Below, piece after piece: positions 45,288-53,465 of a stretch of 64,000 bases of DNA (the first letter of the stretch is position 1; each line of letters begins with the position of its first letter). The stretch is from Ensifer adhaerens (GTDB lineage: Bacteria; Pseudomonadota; Alphaproteobacteria; Rhizobiales; Rhizobiaceae), in the NCBI RefSeq assembly GCF_002940685.1, contig NZ_PNFP01000003.1:372001-436000 (forward strand), written 5' to 3'. The notes under the pieces are model-generated. The model was not told the DNA's origin. It saw nothing but the letters and a program-made list of their open reading frames with translations, and ran no database searches. The position numbers and the translations under genes are program-made.

Positions 45288-46169
45288 TCAGTTGCCGGCA
45301 ACGCAGGACGGTAGCTTGTAATCCGCGGGGCGATCGACGCCCGCGCGGAAGTTCTCGCCCGCCGGCGTGTACCAAACGTCGGCGGCAAGCCCGTAGCGCT
45401 CGCCGATCTGCTTCATCTCGCAGGTCTTCCACATCTCTGCGAGGATGGCGTCCACCTTCTGGCGCAGGTCGTCGTTCTTCTTGTTGAAGCCGTAGACCAC
45501 CTGGCCGAGGCCTGTGAGCAGCGGGAAATCCGGATTGGCATCCGCAAAGGCCAGGAAGTGCATGTTCCAGTCAGGGTTCTGCTTGATCGCGTAGGAGACG
45601 ACCGGCGGATCGCCGATGACGGCATCGATGCGGCCGGCGATGAGATCGCGCACGGCAGCGTCGGACGTATCATAGAGCGAGAGCTGCAGGCCCTCGATCT
45701 TCTTCAGTTCCGGCACGAAGGAAAAGCCGGTGATCGTGCCAACCTTCTTGTCCTCAAGGTCGGCGAGCTTGTCCCAGTTCGTCTTTGACGACTGCATGAT
45801 GCCGTTCTTGAAGTAGTGGATCGGTTCGGAAAGGCTCATGATCTGGGTACGCTTTTCCGTCCAGCCCATCGTGCCCAGCATCACGTCAACTCGACCAGCC
45901 TCGACCGAAGCGATCGTGCCCGACCACTCCATCAATGCCGGCTGCACCTGCAAACCGAGCTTCGCGGCGACCCGCTGCATGATTTCGCCGTCATACCCGA
46001 TGAGCTTGCCATCCTGCCAGCCGGAACCAGGCATGTCGCCGGTGAAGGCAACCGTCATTTTGCCCTCTTCGACCAGTTCAAATGCCTGCGCCGCCGAAGA
46101 AAATACCGAAAAACTCCCGCCCGCCAGCAGCGCGAACGCCACCAGCCTTCTCGAAAGAGAAAGTGCCAT
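45288..46169 (-). CDS. Polar amino acid ABC transporter substrate-binding protein
   Basis: A 293-residue periplasmic protein of the SBP_bac_3 family. A Sec signal peptide ends SSAAQA before FELVEEGKMTVAFTGDMPG. The segments MLGTMGWTEKR and DPPVVSYA are typical of amino acid binders. The ATG 46169 is chosen for the signal peptide; the frame is open further upstream into the regulatory region. It is the first gene of the operon, divergent from the AraC-type regulator. Confidence 0.88.
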   Translation of the reverse strand: MALSLSRRLVAFALLAGGSFSVFSSAAQAFELVEEGKMTVAFTGDMPGSGWQDGKLIGYDGEIMQRVAAKLGLQVQPALMEWSGTIASVEAGRVDVMLGTMGWTEKRTQIMSLSEPIHYFKNGIMQSSKTNWDKLADLEDKKVGTITGFSFVPELKKIEGLQLSLYDTSDAAVRDLIAGRIDAVIGDPPVVSYAIKQNPDWNMHFLAFADANPDFPLLTGLGQVVYGFNKKNDDLRQKVDAILAEMWKTCEMKQIGERYGLAADVWYTPAGENFRAGVDRPADYKLPSCVAGN

Positions 46170-46270
46170 CTGTCCAATCCTTGACTTTGTTTGTTCCCCG
46201 AACCGGTCGTGTCGCCGACCGGCTGTTGCGTTCAACGGGGAGCATGGTGTCACCGACGGCGGTCGCTGGA

Positions 46271-46298
46271 TTTCAAAAAACAGACTTTCTCTTTGAAA
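46271..46298. promoter_or_regulatory. Inverted repeat TTTCAAA-N14-TTTGAAA in divergent promoter
   Basis: TTTCAAA (46271-46277) and TTTGAAA (46292-46298) are perfect inverted copies with centres 21 bp apart, two helical turns, in the region between the amino acid operon and the AraC-type regulator. A dimeric regulator site is plausible. Confidence 0.4.
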
Positions 46299-46339
46299 AA
46301 ATGACACAGGCTTGGCAGAGTGCGGCTGTGGAGGGTTCG

Positions 46340-47383
46340 ATGACGGCACAGAACGAAGCCGACTACATTCACTGGCTGGACAGTCTCTGGGCGGAACGGC
46401 TGCTGGCGGCGCGGGACCGTAAGCCGGACGTCTCCGTTGGCATCCTGCTATGGCCGACCTTCCCGATGATGTCGCTGACAGGGGTCGTAGAGCCGCTCCG
46501 CCATGCGGCAGATTTCGCCGACAGTTCCCGTCCGATCCATTGCCGTTGGTCGATCATGGGCAAGCCTGGTTATGAGGCCGTGGCTAGCTGCGGCATCAGC
46601 GTGCGGGTGGACGCGCCCTACATCAACCCCACGGACTTCGACTATGTCGTCGTCATCGGCGGCCTGCTTCCACATCTCCAGGCGGCGCCTGCCGCGCACC
46701 GCGATTATGTTCGCGTCGCCGCCTCCGCGGGTGTTCCCCTCATCGGCGCCTGCACGGGGTCATTCGTGCTCGCCCAAGAGGGGCTGCTCGTCGGGCGCAA
46801 GGCTGCCATCCATCCATTCCATGCGGAGGATTTCCGGGTAGCGTTTCCGCGCCAACCCTTTTCCACCAGGGACGACTTTCTGATCGAGGATGGCCGCATC
46901 ACCGTGCCGGGCGGCGTATCGATCCTGTCGCTGATGACCGAGCTGATCCGCAATCATTGCGGTCCCGACCGAGCGGCAAAAGCCGTCTACCAGCTCTCGC
47001 TCTCAGACCAGAAGACCATGAGCAATTTCGATCACGAGCGCGCCTCCGCGTTCCGCCATGTCGGGGACGCCCGGGTGCAGAGGGCAATCGTGCTGATCGA
47101 GAGCCGCAAGGGCCGCGACGTCTCACCCGAGCAGATCGCCGCCACCATCGGCCTGTCACCCCGCCAGTTCACGCGCCTGTTCCAAACCCATATCGGCATG
47201 TCGCCGAAGCACTTCATTGTGGAAACGCGGCTGCGCTATGTGCGCTTCCTTCTCGACAACAGCGTCCTCTCCGTCACGGCGATCGCCCATGAAACCGGCT
47301 TTTCCGATTCTGCCCATCTCGCGACGGCGTTCCGCAAGAAGTATCAGAGCTCGCCGAGTGAATTCCGACACCGGCGCAACTGA
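46340..47383 (+). CDS. GlxA family AraC-type regulator with DJ-1/PfpI domain
   Basis: A 347-residue regulator. The N-terminal DJ-1/PfpI-like domain (about 30-200) has VSVGILLWPTFPMMSLTG and the nucleophile-elbow-like GACTGSFVLA. The C-terminal AraC domain holds two helix-turn-helix units (PEQIAATIGLSPRQFTRLF and VTAIAHETGFSDSAHLATAF). Such regulators often sense amino acid derivatives (for example arginine, carnitine or dimethylglycine). The ATG 46340 has GGAGGG upstream; an upstream in-frame ATG (46301) is less likely. It is divergent from the amino acid operon, which it likely controls. Confidence 0.87.
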   Translation: MTAQNEADYIHWLDSLWAERLLAARDRKPDVSVGILLWPTFPMMSLTGVVEPLRHAADFADSSRPIHCRWSIMGKPGYEAVASCGISVRVDAPYINPTDFDYVVVIGGLLPHLQAAPAAHRDYVRVAASAGVPLIGACTGSFVLAQEGLLVGRKAAIHPFHAEDFRVAFPRQPFSTRDDFLIEDGRITVPGGVSILSLMTELIRNHCGPDRAAKAVYQLSLSDQKTMSNFDHERASAFRHVGDARVQRAIVLIESRKGRDVSPEQIAATIGLSPRQFTRLFQTHIGMSPKHFIVETRLRYVRFLLDNSVLSVTAIAHETGFSDSAHLATAFRKKYQSSPSEFRHRRN

Positions 47384-47453
47384 TCCACGGCACAACCAGT
47401 TGCAGGCTCTTGAACGGGTTCGAACCACCGACAGCCAAAGAAGACGGTTGAAA

Positions 47454-47748
47454 TCACTCGCCGTCGAATTCGAAGGGCCATATCTGGGCGCCATACAGAA
47501 TTCGCAGAATGCGGAATCCGGTCCGCTGTCACCATATATGCCGCGATGTATGGTGACAGCGGAACTACCGGCTCCCGCGTGCCCTCAACTCGACCAGGAC
47601 GACCGCTTTCGGGAAAGTCGAGGAGACGTCCAACCGCTCGCGCAATCTCCTCGTCGACGTGGATCGCCGCCCTCGGATTTTCGCTCTCAATGTAGCTGAA
47701 GATAGCCTCTCGATCGTCGAGCGCATACTGCGCCCAGACAAGCCTCAT
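47454..47748 (-). pseudogene. ParE/RelE family toxin gene, frameshifted near its 3' end
   Basis: The frame starting at 47748 reads [20 protein letters not shown] and LLDFPESGRPGRVEGTRE, the N-terminal two thirds of a ParE toxin. After YMVTADRI the reading frame is lost. Removing one A from the pair at 47515-47516 (one T on the coding strand) restores RILRILYGAQIWPF and EFDGE with a stop at 47454, the expected toxin C-terminus. As it stands translation runs on to 47344 into the end of the opposing AraC gene. The start overlaps the preceding frame's stop as ATGA, typical of antitoxin-toxin pairs, but that partner is a chimera. Confidence 0.72.
47522..47563. repeat. Perfect 15-bp inverted repeat inside the ParE relic
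   Basis: TCCGCTGTCACCATA (47522-47536) is exactly matched by TATGGTGACAGCGGA (47549-47563) with a 12-base loop. It lies in coding sequence of the toxin and its left arm begins six bases from the single-base frameshift at 47515-47516. Such a perfect match is unlikely as ordinary coding sequence and may result from quasi-palindrome templated repair. Confidence 0.85.
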
Positions 47749-48150
47749 CGGTCGCCGGCCCCTGCCTTACGCAGAGCCGCCGCCCGGCGCTCGCGGAAGC
47801 GAGCCTCAACATCAGCATCCTCGCGGATTGTCGGCTCAAACGGCGGGCTCTCCCATAGTTCCGGCGGGTCAGGAGGTTGTACGTCGTAGTGGCCATAGAG
47901 CAGCACCGTTGGCTTGGCCGACGACGCGTTGCGCCGACCGAGAACTACCGGATGGTTTTTTCGTCGGCACGGCTTCTGCTTCCATGCCGAGTGCGCTCAA
48001 CATGTTCACCAGCATGCCGGCGACTTCACTAATCCCGACATTGTGGGCGCTTGTGCTCGGATGGCGCACGTAGTCGATCAAGCGCCCAACGAATGCCCGG
48101 CGGTTGGCCTCAATATGATCAAACAGCTTCTGATGATCGACGTCGGCGAC
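47745..48150 (-). pseudogene. M20 peptidase N-terminal remnant joined to a probable antitoxin tail
   Basis: Directly after the LysR stop the minus strand reads HIEANRRAFVGRLIDYVRHP, then [20 protein letters not shown], the N-terminus of an M20 family dipeptidase. A one-base excess in the A-run complementary to 47956-47961 breaks the frame; across it [20 protein letters not shown] and [20 protein letters not shown] follow, the metal-site region of the family. Similarity stops near 47822, where the frame continues into [19 protein letters not shown] and a stop overlapping the toxin start. That tail is probably the C-terminus of the lost antitoxin. No start codon for the peptidase is seen. Confidence 0.7.
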
Positions 48151-48177
48151 AACGTCGACGACAAAGAATGGAAGCGA

Positions 48178-49116
48178 TCAGCACCGAGGATTGTCGGCGT
48201 CAAGGAACTCCAGTAGCCGGTGGGCGATCGGGTTGAGCCCCTGTGGATCGGCGACGGCAAAGAGGTTCGCAGTGACACCCTGCTTCAACGCCCGGAACTC
48301 AGCTTGTGGCCAAGCTATCCGAGAATAGCTTTCCGGCAACAAGGTGAAGCCATCACCGGCACCAACCAAGGCTAGCGCTGTTTGCGGTTCGACGACGGTA
48401 TGTGCAACTTTCGCTTCGATCTCATACGATCGGAATATCTGGGCGACATACTCTCCCAGGTTGTAAGGCCCCTCCGAAATCATGATCAAAGGTTCGTCGG
48501 CCAAGTCGACAAGCGAGATGGCACGTTCACGGACGAGAAGACGGTGGCCGATCGGCAGGGCCACAAACATCCGCTCTCGTTCGATCAATCGGCTGGTAAA
48601 CGGTGCAGGAAGCTCCGCTTGCCTCACTTCTCGCCACATCCCGACATCAATCTCGTGTCGCTGAAGGGCGGCGACCTGTTGCACGGGTGTCATCTCTATC
48701 ATTGACCATGTCATTCCAGGCGATTGCGACGAGAATTGCCTCATTGCCGGCAACAGCTTGCCCCATGCCGCTGATCCAACCATTCCGAGATGGACGTGGC
48801 CGGCTTCACCGCGTCCCATCAACTGCACCTGGCGCAGTGTCTGCCTTGTCATGCCTTGAATTCGCCGCGTATTTTCCATGAGGACAGCGCCAGCGGCAGT
48901 CAATTCGACACTTCGTGAGCTTCGTCGAAACAGTTGAGTTCCGAGCAAGGTTTCAAGTTCTTTGATGTGCATGCTGAGTGGTGGCTGCGACATGTTCAAG
49001 CGGGCGGCGGCCCTGCTGAAGCTCAACTCTTCCGCAACGGCGCTGAAATAGATCAGGAAGCGCGACACCGAACGATCAAAATTCGGATCAAGGCTCTCAG
49101 TTCGGTCATTAAGCAT
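48178..49116 (-). CDS. xapR: LysR family regulator, XapR-like
   Basis: A 312-residue LTTR. The DNA-binding region YFSAVAEELSFSRAAARLNM then SQPPLSMHIKELE, and the following GRGEAGHVHLGMVG, closely match enterobacterial XapR, the xanthosine-dependent activator of xapAB. The start at 49116 gives the canonical N-terminus. It is divergent from xapA across a 196-bp A+T-rich region, the same arrangement logic as for other LysR activators and their targets. Confidence 0.85.
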   Translation of the reverse strand: MLNDRTESLDPNFDRSVSRFLIYFSAVAEELSFSRAAARLNMSQPPLSMHIKELETLLGTQLFRRSSRSVELTAAGAVLMENTRRIQGMTRQTLRQVQLMGRGEAGHVHLGMVGSAAWGKLLPAMRQFSSQSPGMTWSMIEMTPVQQVAALQRHEIDVGMWREVRQAELPAPFTSRLIERERMFVALPIGHRLLVRERAISLVDLADEPLIMISEGPYNLGEYVAQIFRSYEIEAKVAHTVVEPQTALALVGAGDGFTLLPESYSRIAWPQAEFRALKQGVTANLFAVADPQGLNPIAHRLLEFLDADNPRC

Positions 49117-49312
49117 CTGGACACCCCATCGGTAGCTTGCACGACCCGTTCCCCAAGGCCCACGAGCTGGACGGCAGAGGCCTGCCAGCAAGGATGCGAT
49201 GCTCGGGCAACATCTATATACCAGGACTATAAATCATCGCATAACAATATATTGGACGGAACAACGGGCCACAACTAACGTCTTCCGAAGGCTATCAAGC
49301 GGAGGAGACCAA

Positions 49313-50149
49313 ATGCCCCACACCGACGCGCACAAAGCGGCGAATCTGATCCTTGAGAAACTCCCTGGCTTTAAGCCCAGAGCAGCTTTGATCCTTGGAT
49401 CTGGTTTGGGTGGGTTAGCGGATACTCTGGGCGGAGCCGAGGCGTTTCCCTATGCCGAGCTACCGGGATTTCCGGTCAGCAGCGTTCAGGGTCACGCGGG
49501 AGAACTGGTTGCAGGCACATTGGAAGGCGTCCCCGTGCTATGCATGAAGGGCCGCGGCCATTTCTACGAAGGCCATGGCACGAAAGTCATGACCAGTGCC
49601 GTTAGAACTTTCAAGCTGCTGGGATGCGAATTTCTGCTTGTGACGAATGCCGCAGGCTCCATGCGGGCGGACGTCGGTCCGGGGCGATTGGTCGCGTTGA
49701 CCGATCACATCAATTTCATGCCGGACACTCCGATGATCGGCCGCAACGATGATGACTTCGGCCCACGCTTTTTCAGCATGGCGAACGCCTACGACCGCGA
49801 CTTGCGCGCGGGAATGCGCGAGGTAGCGAAGTCGCTCGGAATTGATCTCGCAGAGGGTGTCTTCGCGTCCTATTCCGGTCCGAATTTCGAAACACCGGCG
49901 GAGATCCGAATGATGCGGACGCTGGGCTGCGACGTCGTGGGCATGTCGGTGGTTCCCGAGGTCATCTCAGCACGACACTGCGATCTCAAGGTGCTCGCAG
50001 TCTCCGCAATTACCAACCATGCCGAAGGCATGTCTGATGTGGCCTTGTCGCATGAGCAGACGCTGCGCTGCGCCGCCTTGGCCGCGAAGGACTTCATGCG
50101 CCTGATCCGAGGGTACTTCGCGGATCTTTCCAAGAGGGCTGAGGCTTAG
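49313..50149 (+). CDS. xapA: Purine nucleoside phosphorylase II (xanthosine phosphorylase)
   Basis: A 278-residue trimeric-type PNP that splits purine nucleosides, including xanthosine, with phosphate to base and (deoxy)ribose-1-phosphate. Family motifs: ILGSGLGGLAD, KGRGHFYEGH, TNAAGSMR, SYSGPNFETPAEIRMM, GMSVVPEVISARHCDLKV and SAITNHAEGMSDV. Much of this is near identical to E. coli XapA as known, for instance the VISARHCDLKV and TFKLLGCE stretches. The ATG 49313 has a strong GGAGGAG site; the open frame extends further upstream without family resemblance. First gene of the xapA-deoB-xapB unit. Confidence 0.92.
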   Translation: MPHTDAHKAANLILEKLPGFKPRAALILGSGLGGLADTLGGAEAFPYAELPGFPVSSVQGHAGELVAGTLEGVPVLCMKGRGHFYEGHGTKVMTSAVRTFKLLGCEFLLVTNAAGSMRADVGPGRLVALTDHINFMPDTPMIGRNDDDFGPRFFSMANAYDRDLRAGMREVAKSLGIDLAEGVFASYSGPNFETPAEIRMMRTLGCDVVGMSVVPEVISARHCDLKVLAVSAITNHAEGMSDVALSHEQTLRCAALAAKDFMRLIRGYFADLSKRAEA

Positions 50150-50240
50150 CTGTGGAATCGCGAGCCGCCGTTGCAGGCTCACCCTACCGCGACCCCTTTG
50201 CGGGGGCCGCCGGGGCGCGGCGAACGGCAACGAACCAGTT

Positions 50241-50261
50241 CCGCTGCGTAGCGGGCCTTTT
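50241..50261 (+). terminator. Hairpin with T-run between xapA and deoB
   Basis: CCGCT (50241-50245) pairs with AGCGG (50250-50254) across GCGT and is followed by GCC and TTTT (50258-50261). This short intrinsic-terminator-like structure could attenuate transcription into deoB. Confidence 0.35.
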
Positions 50262-50319
50262 GTCCGGCCGCCTCGGTAAGCCCGCAATGTCAAGCGCCAA
50301 GGAAAAATGAAAGGCTACG

Positions 50320-51534
50320 ATGTCGAGGGTCTTCATACTCGTTCTCGATTCCCTGGGAATTGGTTCCAGCCCTGACGCCGAACGTTTCGGCGACAGTGGC
50401 GCCAACACCCTGCTCCATATCGCGCAACGTTGTGCCGGCCGGCAGGCTGACGATGGCCGTGAGGGCATCCTTCGCATCCCCAACCTTTGCGCGCTCGGTC
50501 TTGGACATGCTCTCGAATTGGCCTGCGGCAAGACGCTGCCGGGTGAGCCTGCTCGCCTCACCGCCGCATGGGCCGTCGCCAGGGAAATCAGTGCGGGCAA
50601 GGACACACCTTCGGGTCATTGGGAGATGATGGGTGTTCCTGTGGAGAAGGAATGGGGGATGTTCCCGGCCGCAGGAGATGGCACATGCTTTCCGGCTGAA
50701 CTTCTGCAGAGCATAGCCGAGCGGGCCGGCATTTGCGGGTGGCTCGGAGATTGCCATGGGTCCGGCACCGAGATCATATCTAGGTTCGGCGTCGAACACA
50801 TGGTGTCGAACAAACCGATTTTCTATACGTCGGCCGACTCGGTCTTCCAGGTGGCGGGCCACGAGGAAACATTCGGGCTCGACCGGCTATATGCGCTTTG
50901 TGAGGTCATAAGGCGAGAAATCGACCCATTGCGGATCGGGCGGGTAATCGCCCGGCCATTCATCGGACAGGCGCCTTCGGACTTTCGTCGCACCAACAAT
51001 CGCCGCGACTATACCACCCCTCCATTCTCACCAACGGTCCTCGATCAACTTGTCGAGGATGGCGGAACAACCATCGGCATCGGGAAGATTACAGACATTT
51101 TTGCACACCAAGGAATCACCAAGGCGATAAAGGCCTATGGGACTGAAGAGTTGTTCGAAGCGACACTCAAGCAGGCGTGCGAAGCGCCGAGCCACTGCAT
51201 CGTCATGACCAACTTCGTCGATTTCGATCAATCCTATGGGCATCGTCGCGATGTAGCCGGCTACGCCCGGGAACTCGAGCTATTCGACCGGCGACTGCCG
51301 AAACTGTTGGCTGAATTGCGCGAAGACGACCTGCTCTTGGTAACGGCCGATCATGGCTGTGATCCAACCTGGCCCGGATCGGATCACACGCGCGAATATG
51401 TCCCTCAACTCGCTTGGGGTCACCGAATAGAACCGGGATCACTCGGAATGCGGGATAGCTTTGCCGATCTCGGTCAAACTGCAGCACATTGGCTCAATCT
51501 GCGCCCAATGCAACACGGGACATCCTTCTTCTAA
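50320..51534 (+). CDS. deoB: Phosphopentomutase
   Basis: A 404-residue alkaline-phosphatase-superfamily metalloenzyme converting (deoxy)ribose-1-phosphate to the 5-phosphate. Motifs: [11 protein letters not shown] with the first metal Asp, [39 protein letters not shown] and [11 protein letters not shown] with metal ligands. The length equals that of E. coli DeoB (407). Placed between xapA and xapB it carries the phosphorylase product into the pentose pathway. Ribosome site weak (AAGG). Confidence 0.95.
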   Translation: MSRVFILVLDSLGIGSSPDAERFGDSGANTLLHIAQRCAGRQADDGREGILRIPNLCALGLGHALELACGKTLPGEPARLTAAWAVAREISAGKDTPSGHWEMMGVPVEKEWGMFPAAGDGTCFPAELLQSIAERAGICGWLGDCHGSGTEIISRFGVEHMVSNKPIFYTSADSVFQVAGHEETFGLDRLYALCEVIRREIDPLRIGRVIARPFIGQAPSDFRRTNNRRDYTTPPFSPTVLDQLVEDGGTTIGIGKITDIFAHQGITKAIKAYGTEELFEATLKQACEAPSHCIVMTNFVDFDQSYGHRRDVAGYARELELFDRRLPKLLAELREDDLLLVTADHGCDPTWPGSDHTREYVPQLAWGHRIEPGSLGMRDSFADLGQTAAHWLNLRPMQHGTSFF

Positions 51535-51680
51535 CCGTGGCAGCGCATCTTGGGTGGTGCACAAGCGAGCACAGAACTTCACGAAAACAAGGTCAAACAT
51601 AACAGCGGACGGCCGTCGCGGGCGGCAGTCGGCATAAACCGAGCGGCTGGGAGGCCGCCACCAATCTGGGAGGAGTCACC

Positions 51681-52931
51681 ATGCCAATAGCCGGCAGACT
51701 GAAAATGCTGTCATTTCTTCAGTACTTCATCTGGGGAAGTTGGCTCGTCACGCTCGGGTCCTACATGATAAAGACGTTGGGCTTCACCGGCTTGCAGGTG
51801 GGCGCCGTCTATAGCACCAAAGGTCTGGCGGCAATTATCATGCCGGGACTGATCGGCATCATCGCCGATAAGCTGGTGCCAGCCAACCGCCTCTACATGC
51901 TGTGTCATTTCGCAAGCGGCATCACGCTGTTCTACGCGGCAAGCGTCAATGATCCGACGCTGATGTTCTGGGTAATGCTGGCTAACATGCTTACCTTCAT
52001 GCCCACTATCGCCCTGTCGAACTCGATCTCCTACTACTGCCTCAGCAAACACAAGCTCGATGCAATCGCGACATTCCCGCACATCCGCGTTTTCGGAACG
52101 GTCGGGTTCATCGCAGCTATGTGGACCATCAGTTTGTTGCGGCTCGAACTCAGCAACGTCCAACTCTATATCGCCGCCGGCGCATCAATGCTGCTCTGCG
52201 TCTACAGCACAACATTGCCCCATATCCCGATAGCGAGCGGAAAGCGGAAGCAGAACCTTGCAGGCAAGCTCGGGCTCGACGCCTTTGTCCTGTTCAAGCA
52301 ACCAAAGATGGCCGTCTTCTTCCTGTTCGCCATGCTGCTGGGGGTGGTTCTCCAGATCACAAACACATTCGGAAATCCGTTCCTGCATGATTTTGCAAAC
52401 AACCCGGCCTATCGCGACAGCATTGTGGCGCGATATCCGTCTATGCTTCTGTCGATCTCGCAGATTTCCGAAGTCCTGTTCATCCTGACCATCCCCTTCT
52501 TCCTGAAACGGTTCGGCATCAAGGCAGTGATGCTGATCAGCATGCTGGCGTGGACACTCCGCTTCGGCTTCTTCGCTGTGGGGGATCCATCTCCGGTCGG
52601 CTTCGTCCTGCTCACGCTGTCGATGATCGCCTACGGATGCGCCTTCGATTTCTTCAACGTATCGGGCTCGATCTTCATTGAACGGGAAGTCGACCCAAGT
52701 ATCCGAGCAAGCGCTCAGGGTCTGTTCATGACCACGGTCAATGGACTCGGCGCCTTCGTCGGCGCCTGGGTTAGCGGCATGGTCGTCGATTACTTTACAA
52801 CCGACGGAACCCGCGACTGGGCGTCCATCTGGCTCTTGTTCGCGGCATATACGCTGGTGCTGGCCGTCATCTTCTTTTTCAGCTTTCAGTATCGGCACGT
52901 TCCGGAAGGAACATCCACCGCCGCCGCGTGA
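51681..52931 (+). CDS. xapB: Nucleoside:H+ symporter, XapB/NupG family
   Basis: A 416-residue major facilitator protein with about twelve membrane segments, starting KMLSFLQYFIWGSWLVTLGSY as in NupG/XapB. The matching length (418 in E. coli XapB), and position in an operon with xapA and opposite xapR, support import of xanthosine and other nucleosides. The start follows GGGAGGAGTCACC. It follows deoB after 146 bp. Confidence 0.9.
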   Translation: MPIAGRLKMLSFLQYFIWGSWLVTLGSYMIKTLGFTGLQVGAVYSTKGLAAIIMPGLIGIIADKLVPANRLYMLCHFASGITLFYAASVNDPTLMFWVMLANMLTFMPTIALSNSISYYCLSKHKLDAIATFPHIRVFGTVGFIAAMWTISLLRLELSNVQLYIAAGASMLLCVYSTTLPHIPIASGKRKQNLAGKLGLDAFVLFKQPKMAVFFLFAMLLGVVLQITNTFGNPFLHDFANNPAYRDSIVARYPSMLLSISQISEVLFILTIPFFLKRFGIKAVMLISMLAWTLRFGFFAVGDPSPVGFVLLTLSMIAYGCAFDFFNVSGSIFIEREVDPSIRASAQGLFMTTVNGLGAFVGAWVSGMVVDYFTTDGTRDWASIWLLFAAYTLVLAVIFFFSFQYRHVPEGTSTAAA

Positions 52932-53465
52932 AGGACGAGGAACCGTTCACAGCCTATCCGGCTGAGGGGCTCCGAAGGAAATGCGGCCAGGCGCAGGTTG
53001 GATCATCCCTGCACAGCGCCTGGCCGGAAGGAACAATTTGAGCGACCATCTTAGCCTTGGTTGGGCACTGGCTGTCGCGCGCAGTCAGGCAGAACGGCTT
53101 ACATTCACCCAGCGAAGGCGAGCCGTCATTTGGAATGCGTCGACGTGGGCCTTTCCAAAGAGGGACGTTGACGTGCTGACACAATGGGCGCTGGAGGGCC
53201 GCGGCATCATCAACAAGCCGTCCTTCGGGGTTATCAAGTTAGAGCGGCGAGCGGTGGTGTGACTTCTGCGACCCGCACCACAGGCGATCGGAACGACCTG
53301 GCCTGCAAAACGGCAGGGCTTTGGCGACGCCGCTCTTTCCGCAGCACCTCCTCCACGAGGCATCCAGCTCCACTGCCGGGTGATCAGTGCTTCGGCTGCG
53401 TAGCGTCGAGGATCGCGGTCAACTCACCAATGACCGGCGTGCGTGGAATGCCGCCAACGAGCAGC
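52932..53465. other. 534-bp region with a possible LysR gene fragment
   Basis: No intact gene. A plus-strand frame ending at 53262 reads VDVLTQWALEGRGIINKPSF just before its stop, which resembles the effector-domain stretch of LysR regulators (the REWALAGHGI region). The rest shows no family resemblance. It is probably decayed regulator DNA separating the xap cluster from serA. Confidence 0.4.
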
